64,000 nucleotides of DNA from Pseudomonas borbori (GTDB taxonomy: Bacteria > Pseudomonadota > Gammaproteobacteria > Pseudomonadales > Pseudomonadaceae), in assembly GCF_900115555.1 (NCBI RefSeq), contig NZ_FOWX01000017.1, positions 44,090 through 108,089 of the forward strand. Direction: 5' to 3'. Each line of letters begins with the position of its first letter. The stretch's first letter is position 1. The translations under genes were made by a program, and so were the position numbers. Positions 37,670 through 48,152 of this stretch are shown piece by piece. The notes under the pieces were generated by a model. The model saw only the letters and a program-made list of their open reading frames with translations, searched no databases and had not been told where the DNA came from.

Positions 37670-40380
37670 GCGCCTGGGCGATCCGCGCCGAAGGCCTGCA
37701 GCATGGCTACGGCAAGCAGCTGGCGCTGAACGGCATCGACTTCGAACTGGCGGTCGGTGCGCGCTGCGCCCTGATCGGTCCGGACGGTGCCGGCAAGTCC
37801 AGCCTGCTGGGCCTGATCGCCGGGGTGAAGAAGCTGCAGCGCGGCCGCCTGGATGTGCTCGGCGGGCCGATCGAGCAACGCCGCCACCGCACCAGCCTGT
37901 ACCCGCGCATCGCCTTCATGCCCCAGGGCCTGGGGCACAACCTCTACCCCGACTTGTCGATCGCCGAGAACATTCACTTCTTTGCCACCCTGTTCGGCCT
38001 GAGCCGCGCCGAGCGCCAGGCGCGCATGGCCAACCTGCTGGCGGCCACCGACCTGACGGCCTTCGCCGAGCGCCCGGCCGGCAAGCTGTCCGGCGGCATG
38101 AAGCAGAAGCTCGGGCTCTGCTGCGCGCTGATCCACGAGCCGGACCTGCTGGTCCTGGACGAGCCGACCACCGGGGTCGACCCCTTGTCGCGCCGGCGCT
38201 TCTGGGAACTGGTCGAGCAGGTGCGCGCCGGGCGGCCGCAGCTGACCCTGCTGGTGGCCACCGCCTACATGGAGGAGGCCGAGCAGTTCGACAGTTGCCT
38301 GATGCTCGACCGCGGCCGGCTGATCGCCGCGGGCCGTACCGCCGAGCTGGCCAGGGTCACCGCCAGCGGCCACCTGGACGAAGCCTTCACCCACTTCCAG
38401 GGCAGCGCGGCGCCGCGCCAGGCGCTGCTGATCCCGCCGCTGCCCGCGCAGTCCGCCGAGATCGCCATCGAGGCCCGCGAGCTGAGCCTGCGCTTCGGCG
38501 ATTTCACCGCGGTGGACAAGGTCAGCTTCGCCATCCGCCGCGGCGAAATCTTCGGCTTCCTCGGCTCCAACGGCTGCGGCAAGACCACCACCATGAAGGT
38601 GCTCACCGGCCTGCTGCCGGCCAGCGCGGGCAGCGCCCGGTTGCTCGGCCAGGCGGTGGACGCCGGCGACCTGGCCACGCGCAAGCGGGTCGGCTTCATG
38701 TCGCAGAGCTTCTCGCTGTACGGCGAGCTGTCGGTGCGGCAGAACCTGGAGCTGCACGCGCGCCTGTTCGACCTGCCGGCGGCCGAGGGCCGCGCACGCA
38801 GCCAGGCGCTGATCGAGCGTTTCGGCCTGGCCGAACACGCCGGCGACGCGGCCGGCGAGTTGCCCCTGGGCCTGCGCCAGCGGCTGTCGCTGGCGGTGGC
38901 GGTGATCCATGGCCCGGAGGTGCTGATCCTCGACGAACCCACCTCCGGCGTCGACCCGGCGGCGCGCGACGACTTCTGGCGCCTGCTGCTGGAGCTGTCG
39001 CGCGAGCAGGGGGTGACCATCTTCCTCTCCACCCACTTCATGAACGAGGCCGAGCGCTGCGACCGCATCTCGCTGATGCATGCCGGCCGGGTGCTGGCCT
39101 GCGACACCCCGGCCGCGCTGCAGCTGCAGTTCGCCGCGCAGGACCTGGAGCAAGCCTTCGTCCGCTGCCTGGAGCAGGCCCAGGGCGACAGCCCCGCGGC
39201 GCCGCCAGCGGCCGTTGCCGCCGCGACCGCCGGGCCGTCGCCGCGGCAACCCGGCTTCAGCCTGCGCCGCCTGCGCGCCCTGGCCGTGCGCGAGAGCATG
39301 GAGCTGCTGCGCGACCGGGTACGCCTGGCCTTCGCCCTGTTCGGCGCGCTGTTCATGATGGTGATCTTCGGCTACGGCATCTCCCTGGACGTGGAGCACA
39401 TCGCCTTCGCCGCCCTCGACCAGGACCAGTCGCCGCACAGCCGCGCCTACCTGGAGGCGTTCCGCAGCTCGCGCTATTTCGACGAGCGCGCGCCTATCAG
39501 CGACGCCGGCGAACTGCACCGGCGCCTGCAACGCTCGGAGCTGAAGCTGGCGCTGCAGATCCCGCCGGGCTTCGGCCGCGACCTGCTGGCCGGGCGCCAG
39601 CCGCAGGTGGCCGCCTGGCTCGACGGCGGCATGCCGTTTCGCGCCGAGACCAGCCGCAACTACGTCGAGGCCGTGCACCTGGCCAACCTCGAGCGCCTGG
39701 CCCGGGAGAGCAGCCCGGCCCTCGCCGCGCCGGCCGTGGCGCGCCTGGAGACGCGCTTTCGCTACAACCAGGACGTGGTCAGCGTGCACGCCATCGGCCC
39801 CGGGGTGATGGCGCTGATCCTGGCCTTCATCCCAGCCATGCTCACCGCCCTGGGCGTGGTGCGGGAGAAGGAACTGGGCTCGATCAGCAACTTCTACGCC
39901 ACGCCGCTGACCCGCCTGGAGTTCCTGCTCGGCAAGCAGCTGCCGTACCTGGCGGTCAGCCTGCTCAACCTGGCCATGCTGGTGGCGCTCAACCGCCTGC
40001 TGTTCGGCGTCCCGTTCAAGGGCAGCGGCCTGACCCTGGCCCTCGGCGGCCTGCTCTACCTGCTCGCCACCACCAGCCTGGGCCTGCTGATCTCGGCCTT
40101 CACCCGCACCCAGATCGCCGCGATCCTCGGCACGGTGATCGTCACCACCCTGCCGACCATCCAGTACTCCGGGCTGATCGTGCCGCGTTCCTCGCTGGAA
40201 GGCGGCTCGGCGCTGATGGGCCATGTGTTCCCGGCCGGGCACTTCCTCGACATCGCCGTCGGCACCTTCACCAAGGCCCTCGACCTGCGCAGCCTGTGGC
40301 CGCAATGCCTGGCGCTATTTGGCTTCTTCCTCGCCGCCAGCGCGCTCAGCGTGTGGCTGCTGAAGAAGCAGGAGGACTAG
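37666..40380 (+). CDS. rbbA: RbbA-like ABC transporter, two ATPase domains fused to a permease
   Basis: A 904-residue protein. NBD1 (about 5-225) has Walker A GPDGAGKSS, signature LSGGMKQK and Walker B LLVLDEPTTG. NBD2 (about 265-485) has GSNGCGKTT, a degenerate signature LPLGLRQR and LILDEPTSG. After an alanine/proline linker (about 505-525) comes an ABC-2 permease (about 535-904) with an N-terminal helix, a large extracytoplasmic loop and a five-helix bundle. The organisation and length match E. coli RbbA, once described as a ribosome-associated ATPase but more consistent with an exporter in this context. Coupled to the HlyD protein by ATGA overlap; the second permease starts two bases after its stop. 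Confidence 0.92.
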   Translation: MSAWAIRAEGLQHGYGKQLALNGIDFELAVGARCALIGPDGAGKSSLLGLIAGVKKLQRGRLDVLGGPIEQRRHRTSLYPRIAFMPQGLGHNLYPDLSIAENIHFFATLFGLSRAERQARMANLLAATDLTAFAERPAGKLSGGMKQKLGLCCALIHEPDLLVLDEPTTGVDPLSRRRFWELVEQVRAGRPQLTLLVATAYMEEAEQFDSCLMLDRGRLIAAGRTAELARVTASGHLDEAFTHFQGSAAPRQALLIPPLPAQSAEIAIEARELSLRFGDFTAVDKVSFAIRRGEIFGFLGSNGCGKTTTMKVLTGLLPASAGSARLLGQAVDAGDLATRKRVGFMSQSFSLYGELSVRQNLELHARLFDLPAAEGRARSQALIERFGLAEHAGDAAGELPLGLRQRLSLAVAVIHGPEVLILDEPTSGVDPAARDDFWRLLLELSREQGVTIFLSTHFMNEAERCDRISLMHAGRVLACDTPAALQLQFAAQDLEQAFVRCLEQAQGDSPAAPPAAVAAATAGPSPRQPGFSLRRLRALAVRESMELLRDRVRLAFALFGALFMMVIFGYGISLDVEHIAFAALDQDQSPHSRAYLEAFRSSRYFDERAPISDAGELHRRLQRSELKLALQIPPGFGRDLLAGRQPQVAAWLDGGMPFRAETSRNYVEAVHLANLERLARESSPALAAPAVARLETRFRYNQDVVSVHAIGPGVMALILAFIPAMLTALGVVREKELGSISNFYATPLTRLEFLLGKQLPYLAVSLLNLAMLVALNRLLFGVPFKGSGLTLALGGLLYLLATTSLGLLISAFTRTQIAAILGTVIVTTLPTIQYSGLIVPRSSLEGGSALMGHVFPAGHFLDIAVGTFTKALDLRSLWPQCLALFGFFLAASALSVWLLKKQED

Positions 40381-40381
40381 G

Positions 40382-41497
40382 GTGAACAAGCTGGCGCATA
40401 TCTTCCGCCTCGGCCTCAAGGAGCTGACCAGCCTGCGCCACGACAGCGTGCTGCTGCTGTTCCTGCTGTATGCCTTCAGCGTGGCCGTCTACATGCCGGC
40501 CACCGGCTCGGTGATCGGCGTGCACCATGCCAGCGTGGCCATGGTCGACGAGGACCGCAGCCCGCTGTCGCGGCGCCTGGCCGAGGTGCTGCAGCCGCCG
40601 GAATTCCAGATCCCCGAGCTGCTGCCCTACGACCAGCTGGACGCGGCGATGGACAGCGGCCGCTTCACCTTCGTCATCGACATCCCGGCGAACTTCCAGG
40701 CCGACCTGCTGGCCGGGCGCCAGCCGGCCCTGCAGGTCAATGTCGACGCCACCGCCATGAGCCAGGCGTTCATGGGTGCGCGCGACCTCGGGCGGATCCT
40801 GCAGCGCGAGTTGCTCGACTACGCCAATCCGGACGCCGCCGCACAGGCGCCGGTCGGGCTGAGCAGCCGCGCGTTGTTCAACGCCAACCTGCAGGGCGGC
40901 TGGTTCCTCGCGCTGCTGCAGATCGTCAACCACATCACCATCCTGGCCGTGCTGCTGACCGGCACCGCGCTGCTGCGCGAACGCGAGCACGGCACCCTCG
41001 ACCACCTGCTGGTGCTGCCGTTGACCGCACTGGAGATCATGCTGGCGAAGATCTGGAGCAACGCCCTGGTGGTGGTGATTTGCACCTGGCTGTCGCTGGA
41101 ACTGGTGGTCAAGGGCGCGCTCGGCGTGCCGCTGGCCGGCTCGCTCGCCTTCTTTCTCGCGGTGACCGCGCTCTACCTGTTCGCCAGCACCGCCCTGGGC
41201 ATCTTCCTCGCCACCCTGGCGCGCTCGATCCCGCAATTCGGCCTGCTGGCGATCCCGGTGATCATCCCGATGCTGATGCTCTCCGGCGGCAGCACGCCGA
41301 TGGAGAGCATGCCGGTGTGGCTGCAGTGGCTGATGCAACTCTCGCCGTCCACTCATTACCTGAGCCTGAGCACCTCGATCCTGTTCCGCGACGCCGGCCC
41401 GGGCGTGCTCTGGCCCGAGCTGGCGGCACTGACGGCGATCGGCCTGGTGTTCTTCGGCTTGGCGCTGCGACGCTTTCGCAGCAGCCTGGCGGCTTAG
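40382..41497 (+). CDS. yhhJ: ABC-2 type permease (YhhJ-like)
   Basis: A 371-residue permease of the ABC-2 family: an N-terminal helix (about 22-40), a large extracytoplasmic domain (about 45-165), then about five helices (LLQIVNHITILAVLLTGTALL onward). It would complete the transporter with the permease half of RbbA. The start is GTG, two bases after the preceding stop, with GGAGGA upstream. An inverted-repeat element follows the gene. Confidence 0.92.
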   Translation: MNKLAHIFRLGLKELTSLRHDSVLLLFLLYAFSVAVYMPATGSVIGVHHASVAMVDEDRSPLSRRLAEVLQPPEFQIPELLPYDQLDAAMDSGRFTFVIDIPANFQADLLAGRQPALQVNVDATAMSQAFMGARDLGRILQRELLDYANPDAAAQAPVGLSSRALFNANLQGGWFLALLQIVNHITILAVLLTGTALLREREHGTLDHLLVLPLTALEIMLAKIWSNALVVVICTWLSLELVVKGALGVPLAGSLAFFLAVTALYLFASTALGIFLATLARSIPQFGLLAIPVIIPMLMLSGGSTPMESMPVWLQWLMQLSPSTHYLSLSTSILFRDAGPGVLWPELAALTAIGLVFFGLALRRFRSSLAA

Positions 41498-41504
41498 TGC
41501 CGCG

Positions 41505-41747
41505 TCAACCATGAAATGTCGGTTAATCGCGGTCTTACCCATGTACCGCGATCCCCTGTAGGGTGGGTTAGGCGCACGCTGTCGATAGCGATGAACCGCA
41601 AGATCCGTTGCGCCGTAACCCACCATTGGCGCAGCGCAGGGATATCGCCTGGTGGGTTACGCGGCGCGCCACGATGGCGATGCCTGATCGTTCGGAGGTT
41701 GGCGCCGCTAACCCACCCTACAGTGATCCGACATTTCAGGATTGACA
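41505..41747. repeat. Nested inverted-repeat element between yhhJ and thyA
   Basis: The outer arms are GTCAACCATGAAATGTCGG (about 41507) and the near reverse complement of GTCAATCCTGAAATGTCGG (ending about 41746). Inside lies a family 3 type element, 41558-41721, bounded by GTAGGGTGGGTTAG and CTAACCCACCCTAC. It is non-coding. The two-layer structure could be a small mobile element carrying or targeting a REP-type repeat. Confidence 0.65.
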
Positions 41748-41766
41748 CGACACTGGTGCCGGGGAG

Positions 41767-42561
41767 CTAGACCGCCACCGGCGCAGCGATATGCGGGTGG
41801 GCCTGGTAGCCGAGCAGTTCGAAGTCCTCGAACTTGAAGGCGAAGATGTCCTTCACCGCCGGGTTGAGCTGCATGCGCGGCAGCGGCAGCGGCTCGCGCG
41901 ACAGTTGCAGGTCGGCTTGCTCGAGATGATTGGCGTACAGGTGGCAGTCACCGCCAGTCCAGATGAAATCGCCCGGCTGCAGATCGCAGACCTGGGCGAC
42001 CATCAGGGTCAGCAAGGCGTAGCTGGCGATATTGAAGGGCACGCCGAGGAAGATGTCGGCCGAGCGCTGGTACAGCTGGCAGCTCAATTTGCCCTCGGCG
42101 ACGTAGAACTGGAACAGCGCATGGCACGGCGGCAGGGCCATCTGCTCGACCAGCGCCGGGTTCCAGGCCGAGACGATCAGCCGGCGCGAGTCCGGATTCT
42201 GCTTGATCGTCTCGATCAGTTGGCTGATCTGGTCGATCGAGCCGCCGTTGGGCGCCGGCCAGTTGCGCCACTGGTAGCCGTAGACCGGGCCGAGGTCGCC
42301 GTTTTCGTCGGCCCACTCGTCCCAGATGCGTACGCCGTTATCCTTCAGGTTCTTGATATTGGTATCGCCCTGGAGGAACCACAGCAGCTCGTGGATGATC
42401 GATTTCAGGTGGCACTTCTTGGTGGTGACCAGGGGAAAACCCGCGGCCAGGTCGAAGCGCATCTGCTGGGCGAACAGGCTGTAGGTGCCGGTGCCGGTGC
42501 GGTCGCTCTTGAAGGTGCCGGTGTCGCGCACCAGGCGCATCAGCTCGAGGTACTGTTTCAT
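41767..42561 (-). CDS. thyA: Thymidylate synthase
   Basis: Converts dUMP to dTMP using methylene-tetrahydrofolate and yields dihydrofolate (substrate of FolA). The 264-residue product has the E. coli-type length. The catalytic cysteine is C146 in [12 protein letters not shown], and [20 protein letters not shown] and [11 protein letters not shown] are present. Its ATG overlaps the lgt stop (ATGA), the usual lgt-thyA coupling. Confidence 0.98.
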   Translation of the reverse strand: MKQYLELMRLVRDTGTFKSDRTGTGTYSLFAQQMRFDLAAGFPLVTTKKCHLKSIIHELLWFLQGDTNIKNLKDNGVRIWDEWADENGDLGPVYGYQWRNWPAPNGGSIDQISQLIETIKQNPDSRRLIVSAWNPALVEQMALPPCHALFQFYVAEGKLSCQLYQRSADIFLGVPFNIASYALLTLMVAQVCDLQPGDFIWTGGDCHLYANHLEQADLQLSREPLPLPRMQLNPAVKDIFAFKFEDFELLGYQAHPHIAAPVAV

Positions 42562-43361
42562 CGCGTGGCTCCCTGGACGGCCTGGCGGTGGTAGGCGAAC
42601 CAGATCAGGCCCAGCCCGAGCAGAATCATCGGCAGGCTGAGCACCTGGCCCATGGTCAGCCAGTTCCAGGCCAGGTAGCCGAGCTGGGCGTCCGGCACCC
42701 GGACGAACTCGACGATGAAGCGGAACAGCCCGTAACAGGCGGCGAACATGCCCGACACCGCCATGGTCGGCCGCGGTTTGCGCGAGTAGAACCAGAGGAT
42801 GGTGAACAGCGCCACGCCCTCCAGGGCGAACTGGTAGAGCTGCGAGGGATGGCGCGCCAGTTGCTCGGGATCGGTGGGGAAGACCATGGCCCAGGGCAGG
42901 TCGGTGGCCTTGCCCCAGAGTTCGGCGTTGATGAAGTTGCCGATCCTGCCCGCTCCCAATCCAATAGGGACAAGTGGCGCGATAAAGTCCATCAACTGGA
43001 AGAAGCTCTTGCCGTTGCGCTTGCCGAACCACCAGCTCGCCAGCATCACGCCGATAAAGCCGCCGTGGAACGACATGCCGCCCTTCCACACCTGCAGGAT
43101 CAGGCTTGGCTGGTCGATATAGGCCGCCAGGTCGTAGAACAGCACGTAGCCCAGGCGCCCGCCGAGGATCACCCCCATGGCCACCCAGAACACCAGGTCG
43201 GAGAGTTTCTCCTGGTTCCAGGTCGGCTCGAAGCGGCTCAAGCGGCGCGATGCCAGCCACCAGGCGCCACCGATGCCGACCAGGTACATCAGGCCGTACC
43301 AGTGAATTTTCAGCGGACCCAGGGCTATCGCCACCGGGTCGATCTGCGGGTAAGGCAGCAT
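42558..43361 (-). CDS. lgt: Prolipoprotein diacylglyceryl transferase
   Basis: First enzyme of lipoprotein maturation; it transfers diacylglyceryl from phosphatidylglycerol to the lipobox cysteine in the inner membrane. The 267-residue product has about seven membrane helices and the signature [13 protein letters not shown] (about 141-153), plus [11 protein letters not shown] and HPSQLYQ. GAGGAG lies seven bases before the ATG. It is in an operon with the TSUP gene upstream (10-base gap) and thyA downstream (overlap). Confidence 0.97.
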   Translation of the reverse strand: MLPYPQIDPVAIALGPLKIHWYGLMYLVGIGGAWWLASRRLSRFEPTWNQEKLSDLVFWVAMGVILGGRLGYVLFYDLAAYIDQPSLILQVWKGGMSFHGGFIGVMLASWWFGKRNGKSFFQLMDFIAPLVPIGLGAGRIGNFINAELWGKATDLPWAMVFPTDPEQLARHPSQLYQFALEGVALFTILWFYSRKPRPTMAVSGMFAACYGLFRFIVEFVRVPDAQLGYLAWNWLTMGQVLSLPMILLGLGLIWFAYHRQAVQGATR

Positions 43362-43371
43362 CAACAACTCC

Positions 43372-44154
43372 TCAAATCAAGAAACTCAGGCCCACGCTGA
43401 ACAGCAGCAAGGCGAACAGGCGCTTGAGCAGGCGTGGCGACAGACGATGCGCCAGGCGTGCGCCGAAACGGGCGAAGAACATGCTGGTGAAGGCAATCCC
43501 GGCCATCGCCGGCAGGTAGACGAAACCCAGACTCCACTCCGGCAGTTGCGGGCTGTCCCAGCCCAGCCACATGAAGCTCAGCGCGCCGGCCACGGCAATC
43601 GGCAGGCCGCAGGCCGAGGAGGTCGCCACCGCCTGCTGGATGGGCACGCTGCGCCACATCAGGAAGGGTACGTTGAGCGAGCCGCCGCCAATCCCGAAGA
43701 TCGCCGAGGCCCAGCCGATCACGCCACCGGCAGCGGTCAGCCCCAGCTTGCCCGGCACCGAACTGCTGGCCTTGGGTTGCAGTTCCAGGGCCATCTGCAG
43801 GGCGATGACGATGGCGAACACGCCGATGATCTTCTGCAGCAGCGGCCCCTGGATCGCGGCCGCGGTCATGGCGCCCAGGGCCGCGCCGAGCAGGATGCCC
43901 AGGGTCATCCAGATGAAGATCGGCCAGCGCACCGCGCCCTTGCGCTGGTGTTCGAGTACCGAGTTGATCGAGGTGAAGACGATGGTCGCCAGCGAAGTCC
44001 CCACCGCCAGATGGGTCAGCACGTTCGGCTCGAAGCCCTGGGCGGCGAAACTGAAGACCAGCACCGGCACTATGATGATCCCGCCACCCACGCCAAACAG
44101 CCCGGCCAGCACACCCGCGGCAGCGCCCAGCAGTAAATACAGCACGAGTTCCAT
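43372..44154 (-). CDS. TSUP family (TauE/SafE) permease
   Basis: A 260-residue membrane protein with about eight helices and two glycine-rich family motifs ([16 protein letters not shown] near the N terminus and [16 protein letters not shown] in the second half). This is the sulfite/organosulfonate exporter superfamily; the substrate is unknown. It lies directly upstream of lgt in the same operon. The start beginning [10 protein letters not shown] is chosen; an in-frame extension has no family likeness. Confidence 0.92.
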   Translation of the reverse strand: MELVLYLLLGAAAGVLAGLFGVGGGIIIVPVLVFSFAAQGFEPNVLTHLAVGTSLATIVFTSINSVLEHQRKGAVRWPIFIWMTLGILLGAALGAMTAAAIQGPLLQKIIGVFAIVIALQMALELQPKASSSVPGKLGLTAAGGVIGWASAIFGIGGGSLNVPFLMWRSVPIQQAVATSSACGLPIAVAGALSFMWLGWDSPQLPEWSLGFVYLPAMAGIAFTSMFFARFGARLAHRLSPRLLKRLFALLLFSVGLSFLI

Positions 44155-44293
44155 CGCCACCCCCGAAAACAAAGCGCAATGGTAATCGTCGCGGGCGGAT
44201 GCGGGAAGCGCGAAGCGGAATCCACCACTTGCGCAATCGGGCGGCGGCGCTGCTATCTTAGGATTTGAAGCTAGCTGCCACGCAAGGATTCCC

Positions 44294-45043
44294 ATGTGCC
44301 TGATCGTATTTGCCTGGCGTCCCGGCCACCCGCAGCCCTTGCTGATGGCCGCCAACCGGGACGAGTTCTATGACCGCCCCAGCCTGCCGCTGGCTGAATG
44401 GCCGGACGTGCCCGGGCTCATCGCCGGGCGCGACCAGCAGGCCGGCGGCACCTGGCTGGGCATTGGCCCCCAGGGGCGTTTCGCCGCCCTGACCAATATC
44501 CGTGACCCACGCCAGCCGCCACGCGGCCGCTCCAGGGGCGAGTTACCCGTTCAGTACCTGAGTGGCCGACTTGGCCCGCAAGCGTTTTTGCGCGATGTGG
44601 CGCAACGCGCCGGGGACTACTCGGGCTTCAATCTATTGCTCGGCGACCCTCAGCAGCTCTGGTTGCTCAATTCGCGCGCAGGCGAGCCAATGCAATTGAC
44701 GCAGGGCATCTACGGCCTGTCGAATGCCGAACTGGATACGCCCTGGCCCAAGGTGGAAAAAGCCAAGGCGCTGCTCGGCGAATGCCTGATAAGGCCGCAG
44801 ATACCGTCCCTGCTGGATTTGCTGCACGACGACCAGCAGGTCGAGGACGCGCGCCTGCCCGACACCGGCGTCGGCCTGAATACCGAGCGCCTGCTCTCCA
44901 GCATCTTCATCGCCACCCATAGCTACGGCACGCGCGCCAGCACGGTGCTGCTGGTCAATGCCGACGGCTCGCAAACCCTGGTCGAACGTAGCTACGGGTC
45001 CTTTGGCGCGCACCTGGGCGAGGTGCGGATCGAGTGTCCTTGA
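44294..45043 (+). CDS. NRDE / TANGO2-family protein
   Basis: A 249-residue protein with the NRDE motif (MAANRDEFYDRP, about 18-29), the N-terminal MCLIVFAW with Cys2 as a potential Ntn-type nucleophile, and GGTWLGI and ALTNIRDP. Eukaryotic TANGO2 homologues are linked to heme and lipid handling, but the bacterial role is unclear. AAGGA lies about 8 bases before the ATG. It diverges from the TSUP-lgt-thyA operon. Confidence 0.9.
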   Translation: MCLIVFAWRPGHPQPLLMAANRDEFYDRPSLPLAEWPDVPGLIAGRDQQAGGTWLGIGPQGRFAALTNIRDPRQPPRGRSRGELPVQYLSGRLGPQAFLRDVAQRAGDYSGFNLLLGDPQQLWLLNSRAGEPMQLTQGIYGLSNAELDTPWPKVEKAKALLGECLIRPQIPSLLDLLHDDQQVEDARLPDTGVGLNTERLLSSIFIATHSYGTRASTVLLVNADGSQTLVERSYGSFGAHLGEVRIECP

Positions 45044-45373
45044 TCGCGGCTTTCGCGGCTACGACTGCAGGGATGCAGGAGGTAGAGCGAAGCAGGATGC
45101 CCGAACCGAAAGCCCCTCCCACAAGTGCCCACAGGCCGACACACGCGATTGCCTCCAGTTTGCTGCGCGACAGCGCGGCGTCTGGACGACGGGAGATCTC
45201 CCACCAGTGCCTCGCCAGCATCGCAATAGCGGTCAAATTCGAACGTCCCCGCCGCTCCCGCGAGGTTTGCGTCGGGCTTGATCTTGTAGGAGCGGCCTAA
45301 CCGCGAGCAGCCTAGGCCGATATTTCGTGGCGATTCATCAGGCACGCACCGCTAAACCAACCCGGCCACGTGT
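45044..45373. repeat. Non-coding gap with dispersed repeats, including family 4 copy B
   Basis: Positions 45128-45182 match 24674-24728 at about 51 of 55 bases. A partial REP-like segment (TTGTAGGAGCGGCCTAACCGC) starts near 45284. No gene is seen in these 330 bases. The gap separates the convergent NRDE and ptsP genes. Confidence 0.75.
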
Positions 45374-47653
45374 TCAGGCCTGGATATTCGACGCCGGATT
45401 GATCATGCGGCCCAGACCGAGGTTGCGCAGGGCCAGTTGCAGGGTGCTATGGACCATATGCGGGTTGTCGATGGTCATCACCTGGCCCAGCAGTTCCTTG
45501 GCCTTGCCCAGGCTGATCTGACGCAGCAGCCACTTGACCTTGGGCAGGTTGGTGGCGTTCATCGACAGGCTGTCGAAGCCCATGGCCATCAGCAGCACCG
45601 CCGCCGCCGGATCGCCGGCCATTTCGCCACAGATGCTCACCGGCTTGCCTTCGGCATGGGCGCCCTCGACCACCTTGCACAGCGCCTGCAACACGGCCGG
45701 ATGGAGGAAGTCGTAGAGGTCGGCGACCCGCGGATTGTTGCGGTCCACCGCCAGCAGGTACTGGGTCAGGTCGTTGGAGCCGACCGAAAGGAAGTCGACC
45801 TGGCGCGCCAGCTCGCGCACCTGGTAGACCGCGGCGGGAATTTCGATCATCACCCCCACCGGCGGCATCGGGATGTCCACGCCCTCGTCGCGCACTTCGC
45901 CCCAGGCCCGGTGAATCAGGTGCAGCGCTTCTTCCAGCTCCTGAATCCCGGAAATCATCGGCAACAGGATGCGCAGGTTATCCAGGCCTTCGCTGGCCTT
46001 GAGCATGGCGCGGGTCTGCACCAGGAAGATCTCCGGGTGGTCGAGGGTCACGCGGATGCCGCGCCAGCCGAGGAAGGGGTTTTCTTCCTTGATCGGGAAG
46101 TAGCTCAGGGCCTTGTCGCCACCGACGTCCAGGCTGCGCATGGTCACCGGCAACGGGTGGAAGGCCTGCAACTGCTCACGATAGATGGCCAGTTGCTCCT
46201 TCTCGCTGGGGAAGCGCTCCTTGATCATGAACGGCACTTCGGTGCGGTACAGGCCCACGCCCTCGGCGCCGCGTTCCTGGGCGCGCTTGACATCGGCCAG
46301 CAGGCCGGTGTTGACCCACAGCGGCATGCGGTAACCATCCAGCGTCTCGCACGGCAGGGCGCGCAAGGCATCCAGGCCCTGGGTCAGCTGGCGCTCTTCC
46401 TCGACCACCTCGGCATACTGCTTGCGCAGCAGCTCGCTGGGGTTGGTGAACACCTCGCCGTGGTAGCCGTCGACGATCAGCTGGATGCCGTCGATCTTCG
46501 AGTAGGGCAGATCGACCACCCCCATCACCGTGGGAATGCCCATGGCGCGGGCGAAGATCGCCACATGCGAGTTACCCGAGCCCTGTACCGAAACCAGGCC
46601 AACCAGCTTGCCTTCGGGCACTTCACCGAGCATGGCCGGCGACAGTTCCTCGCTGACCAGGATGCAGTTATCGGGGTACACCAGGGTCTGCTGGCGCGCC
46701 TGCTGCAGATAGGCGAGCAGACGGCGGCCGAGATCCTTGACGTCGGAGGCGCGCTCACGCAGGTAGGCGTCGTCCATCAGCTCGAAGCGGTTGACGTGCT
46801 CGCCGATCACCTGGCGCAAGGCGCCCTGGGCCCACTGTCCGGTCTTGATGACCTTGACCACCTCGTTACCCAGGGCGGCGTCTTCCAGCATCATCAGGTA
46901 GACGTCGAACAGCGCGCGCTCTTCCGGGCGCAGCTGGGTGGCCATCTTCGCCGACAAGGCGCGCATGTCGGTGCGCACGCCTTCCAGGGCGGTGTTGAAC
47001 AGCAGCAGCTCGGCGGCGATGTCCTCGACATGTTTGTCCGGCACCACTTCCAGGTCCGCGGCCGGCAACACCACCACGGCCGTGCCCACCGCCGCACCGG
47101 GCGAACCGGGCACGCCGATGAACTTGGCCTCCTGAATGCCCTTGCCCTGCTTGCCCAGGCCACGGATCGAACCGGTCGCCTCGGCGTGCGCGATAACCCC
47201 GGCGAGCTGGGCGCTCATGGTCACCAGGAAGGCTTCTTCGCCCTCGTCGAACTGGCGCCGCTCCTTTTGCTGGATCACCAGCACGCCCATCACCTTGCGG
47301 TGGTGGATGATCGGCGAGCCGAGGAAGGAGGCATAACGCTCCTCGCCGGTTTCGGCGAAGTAGCGGTAGCGCGGGTGTTCGGAGGCGTTCTCCAGATTGA
47401 GCGGCTCCTCGCGGGTGCCGACCAGGCCGACCAGGCCCTCGTTGGGCGCCATGCTGACCTTGCCGATGGAGCGCTTGTTCAGGCCATCGGTGGCCATCAG
47501 CACGAAACGGTTGCTCTCCGGGTCGAGCAGGTAGACCGAGCAGACCTGGCTGCCCATGGCCTCCTTGACCCGCTGCACGATGATGCCCAAGGCCGCCTTG
47601 AGATCCTTGGCAGCATTAACTTCCTGGACGATCTTGCGCAGCGTATTGAGCAT
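45374..47653 (-). CDS. ptsP: PTS-Ntr enzyme I (phosphoenolpyruvate-protein phosphotransferase)
   Basis: First kinase of the nitrogen-related phosphotransferase relay (PtsP to NPr to EIIA-Ntr). The 759-residue product has an N-terminal GAF domain (about 15-155), then the enzyme I region: phosphohistidine H363 in GSGNSHVAIFARAMGIP, and the PEP-binding barrel with MRSLDVGGDK, FLSVGSNDLTQYLLAVDRNN and GEMAGDP. The GAF domain distinguishes PtsP from sugar-PTS PtsI. It lies 19 bases after rppH in one operon. Confidence 0.97.
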   Translation of the reverse strand: MLNTLRKIVQEVNAAKDLKAALGIIVQRVKEAMGSQVCSVYLLDPESNRFVLMATDGLNKRSIGKVSMAPNEGLVGLVGTREEPLNLENASEHPRYRYFAETGEERYASFLGSPIIHHRKVMGVLVIQQKERRQFDEGEEAFLVTMSAQLAGVIAHAEATGSIRGLGKQGKGIQEAKFIGVPGSPGAAVGTAVVVLPAADLEVVPDKHVEDIAAELLLFNTALEGVRTDMRALSAKMATQLRPEERALFDVYLMMLEDAALGNEVVKVIKTGQWAQGALRQVIGEHVNRFELMDDAYLRERASDVKDLGRRLLAYLQQARQQTLVYPDNCILVSEELSPAMLGEVPEGKLVGLVSVQGSGNSHVAIFARAMGIPTVMGVVDLPYSKIDGIQLIVDGYHGEVFTNPSELLRKQYAEVVEEERQLTQGLDALRALPCETLDGYRMPLWVNTGLLADVKRAQERGAEGVGLYRTEVPFMIKERFPSEKEQLAIYREQLQAFHPLPVTMRSLDVGGDKALSYFPIKEENPFLGWRGIRVTLDHPEIFLVQTRAMLKASEGLDNLRILLPMISGIQELEEALHLIHRAWGEVRDEGVDIPMPPVGVMIEIPAAVYQVRELARQVDFLSVGSNDLTQYLLAVDRNNPRVADLYDFLHPAVLQALCKVVEGAHAEGKPVSICGEMAGDPAAAVLLMAMGFDSLSMNATNLPKVKWLLRQISLGKAKELLGQVMTIDNPHMVHSTLQLALRNLGLGRMINPASNIQA

Positions 47654-47672
47654 GGTTCGGCTCTAGTCCGTA

Positions 47673-48152
47673 TCAGTCCCGTGCCAGCAGGCGCGGAGCG
47701 AGTTCCTTGAGGGCGCGGCGATAGACTTCGCGCTTGAATGTGACCACCTGGCCCAACGGGTACCAGTAACTGACCCAACGCCAGCCATCGAACTCCGGTT
47801 TGCCGGTCAGGTCCATGCGCACCCGCTGTTCGTCCGAGGTCAGACGCAGCAGGAACCACTTCTGTTTCTGGCCGATGCACAGCGGTTGGCTGTGGGTGCG
47901 AACCAGGCGCTGGGGCAGACGATACCTCAACCAACCCCGGGTGCAGGCGAGAATTTTCACATCCTGCTGCTCCAGGCCGACTTCTTCGTTGAGTTCGCGG
48001 TACAGCGCTTCTTCCGGTGACTCATAGTCGTTGATCCCGCCTTGCGGGAACTGCCAGGCGTCCTGGTTTATCCGGCGCGCCCAGAGCACCTGGCCAACAT
48101 CGTTGGTCAGAATAATGCCGACATTGGGGCGAAAACCATCAGGATCGATCAC
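47673..48152 (-). CDS. rppH: RNA pyrophosphohydrolase
   Basis: Nudix hydrolase that removes pyrophosphate from mRNA 5' ends and starts 5'-dependent decay. The 159-residue product has the family start [14 protein letters not shown] and the Nudix box [20 protein letters not shown] (about 38-57, matching GX5EX7REUXEEXGU). The start is a GTG with GAGG nine bases upstream; longer in-frame starts do not match the family. Followed by ptsP. Confidence 0.96.
   Translation of the reverse strand: MIDPDGFRPNVGIILTNDVGQVLWARRINQDAWQFPQGGINDYESPEEALYRELNEEVGLEQQDVKILACTRGWLRYRLPQRLVRTHSQPLCIGQKQKWFLLRLTSDEQRVRMDLTGKPEFDGWRWVSYWYPLGQVVTFKREVYRRALKELAPRLLARD

Noticed and set aside
37624..40305. An 893-codon open frame on the minus strand opposite rbbA
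   Set aside because: A shadow of the GC-rich rbbA gene; no domain likeness, low-complexity composition (H, Q, G, A, R) and no ribosome site. Similar long antisense frames at 17552-20068, 6470-8980, 45437-47710 and 19908-22022 are rejected on the same grounds.
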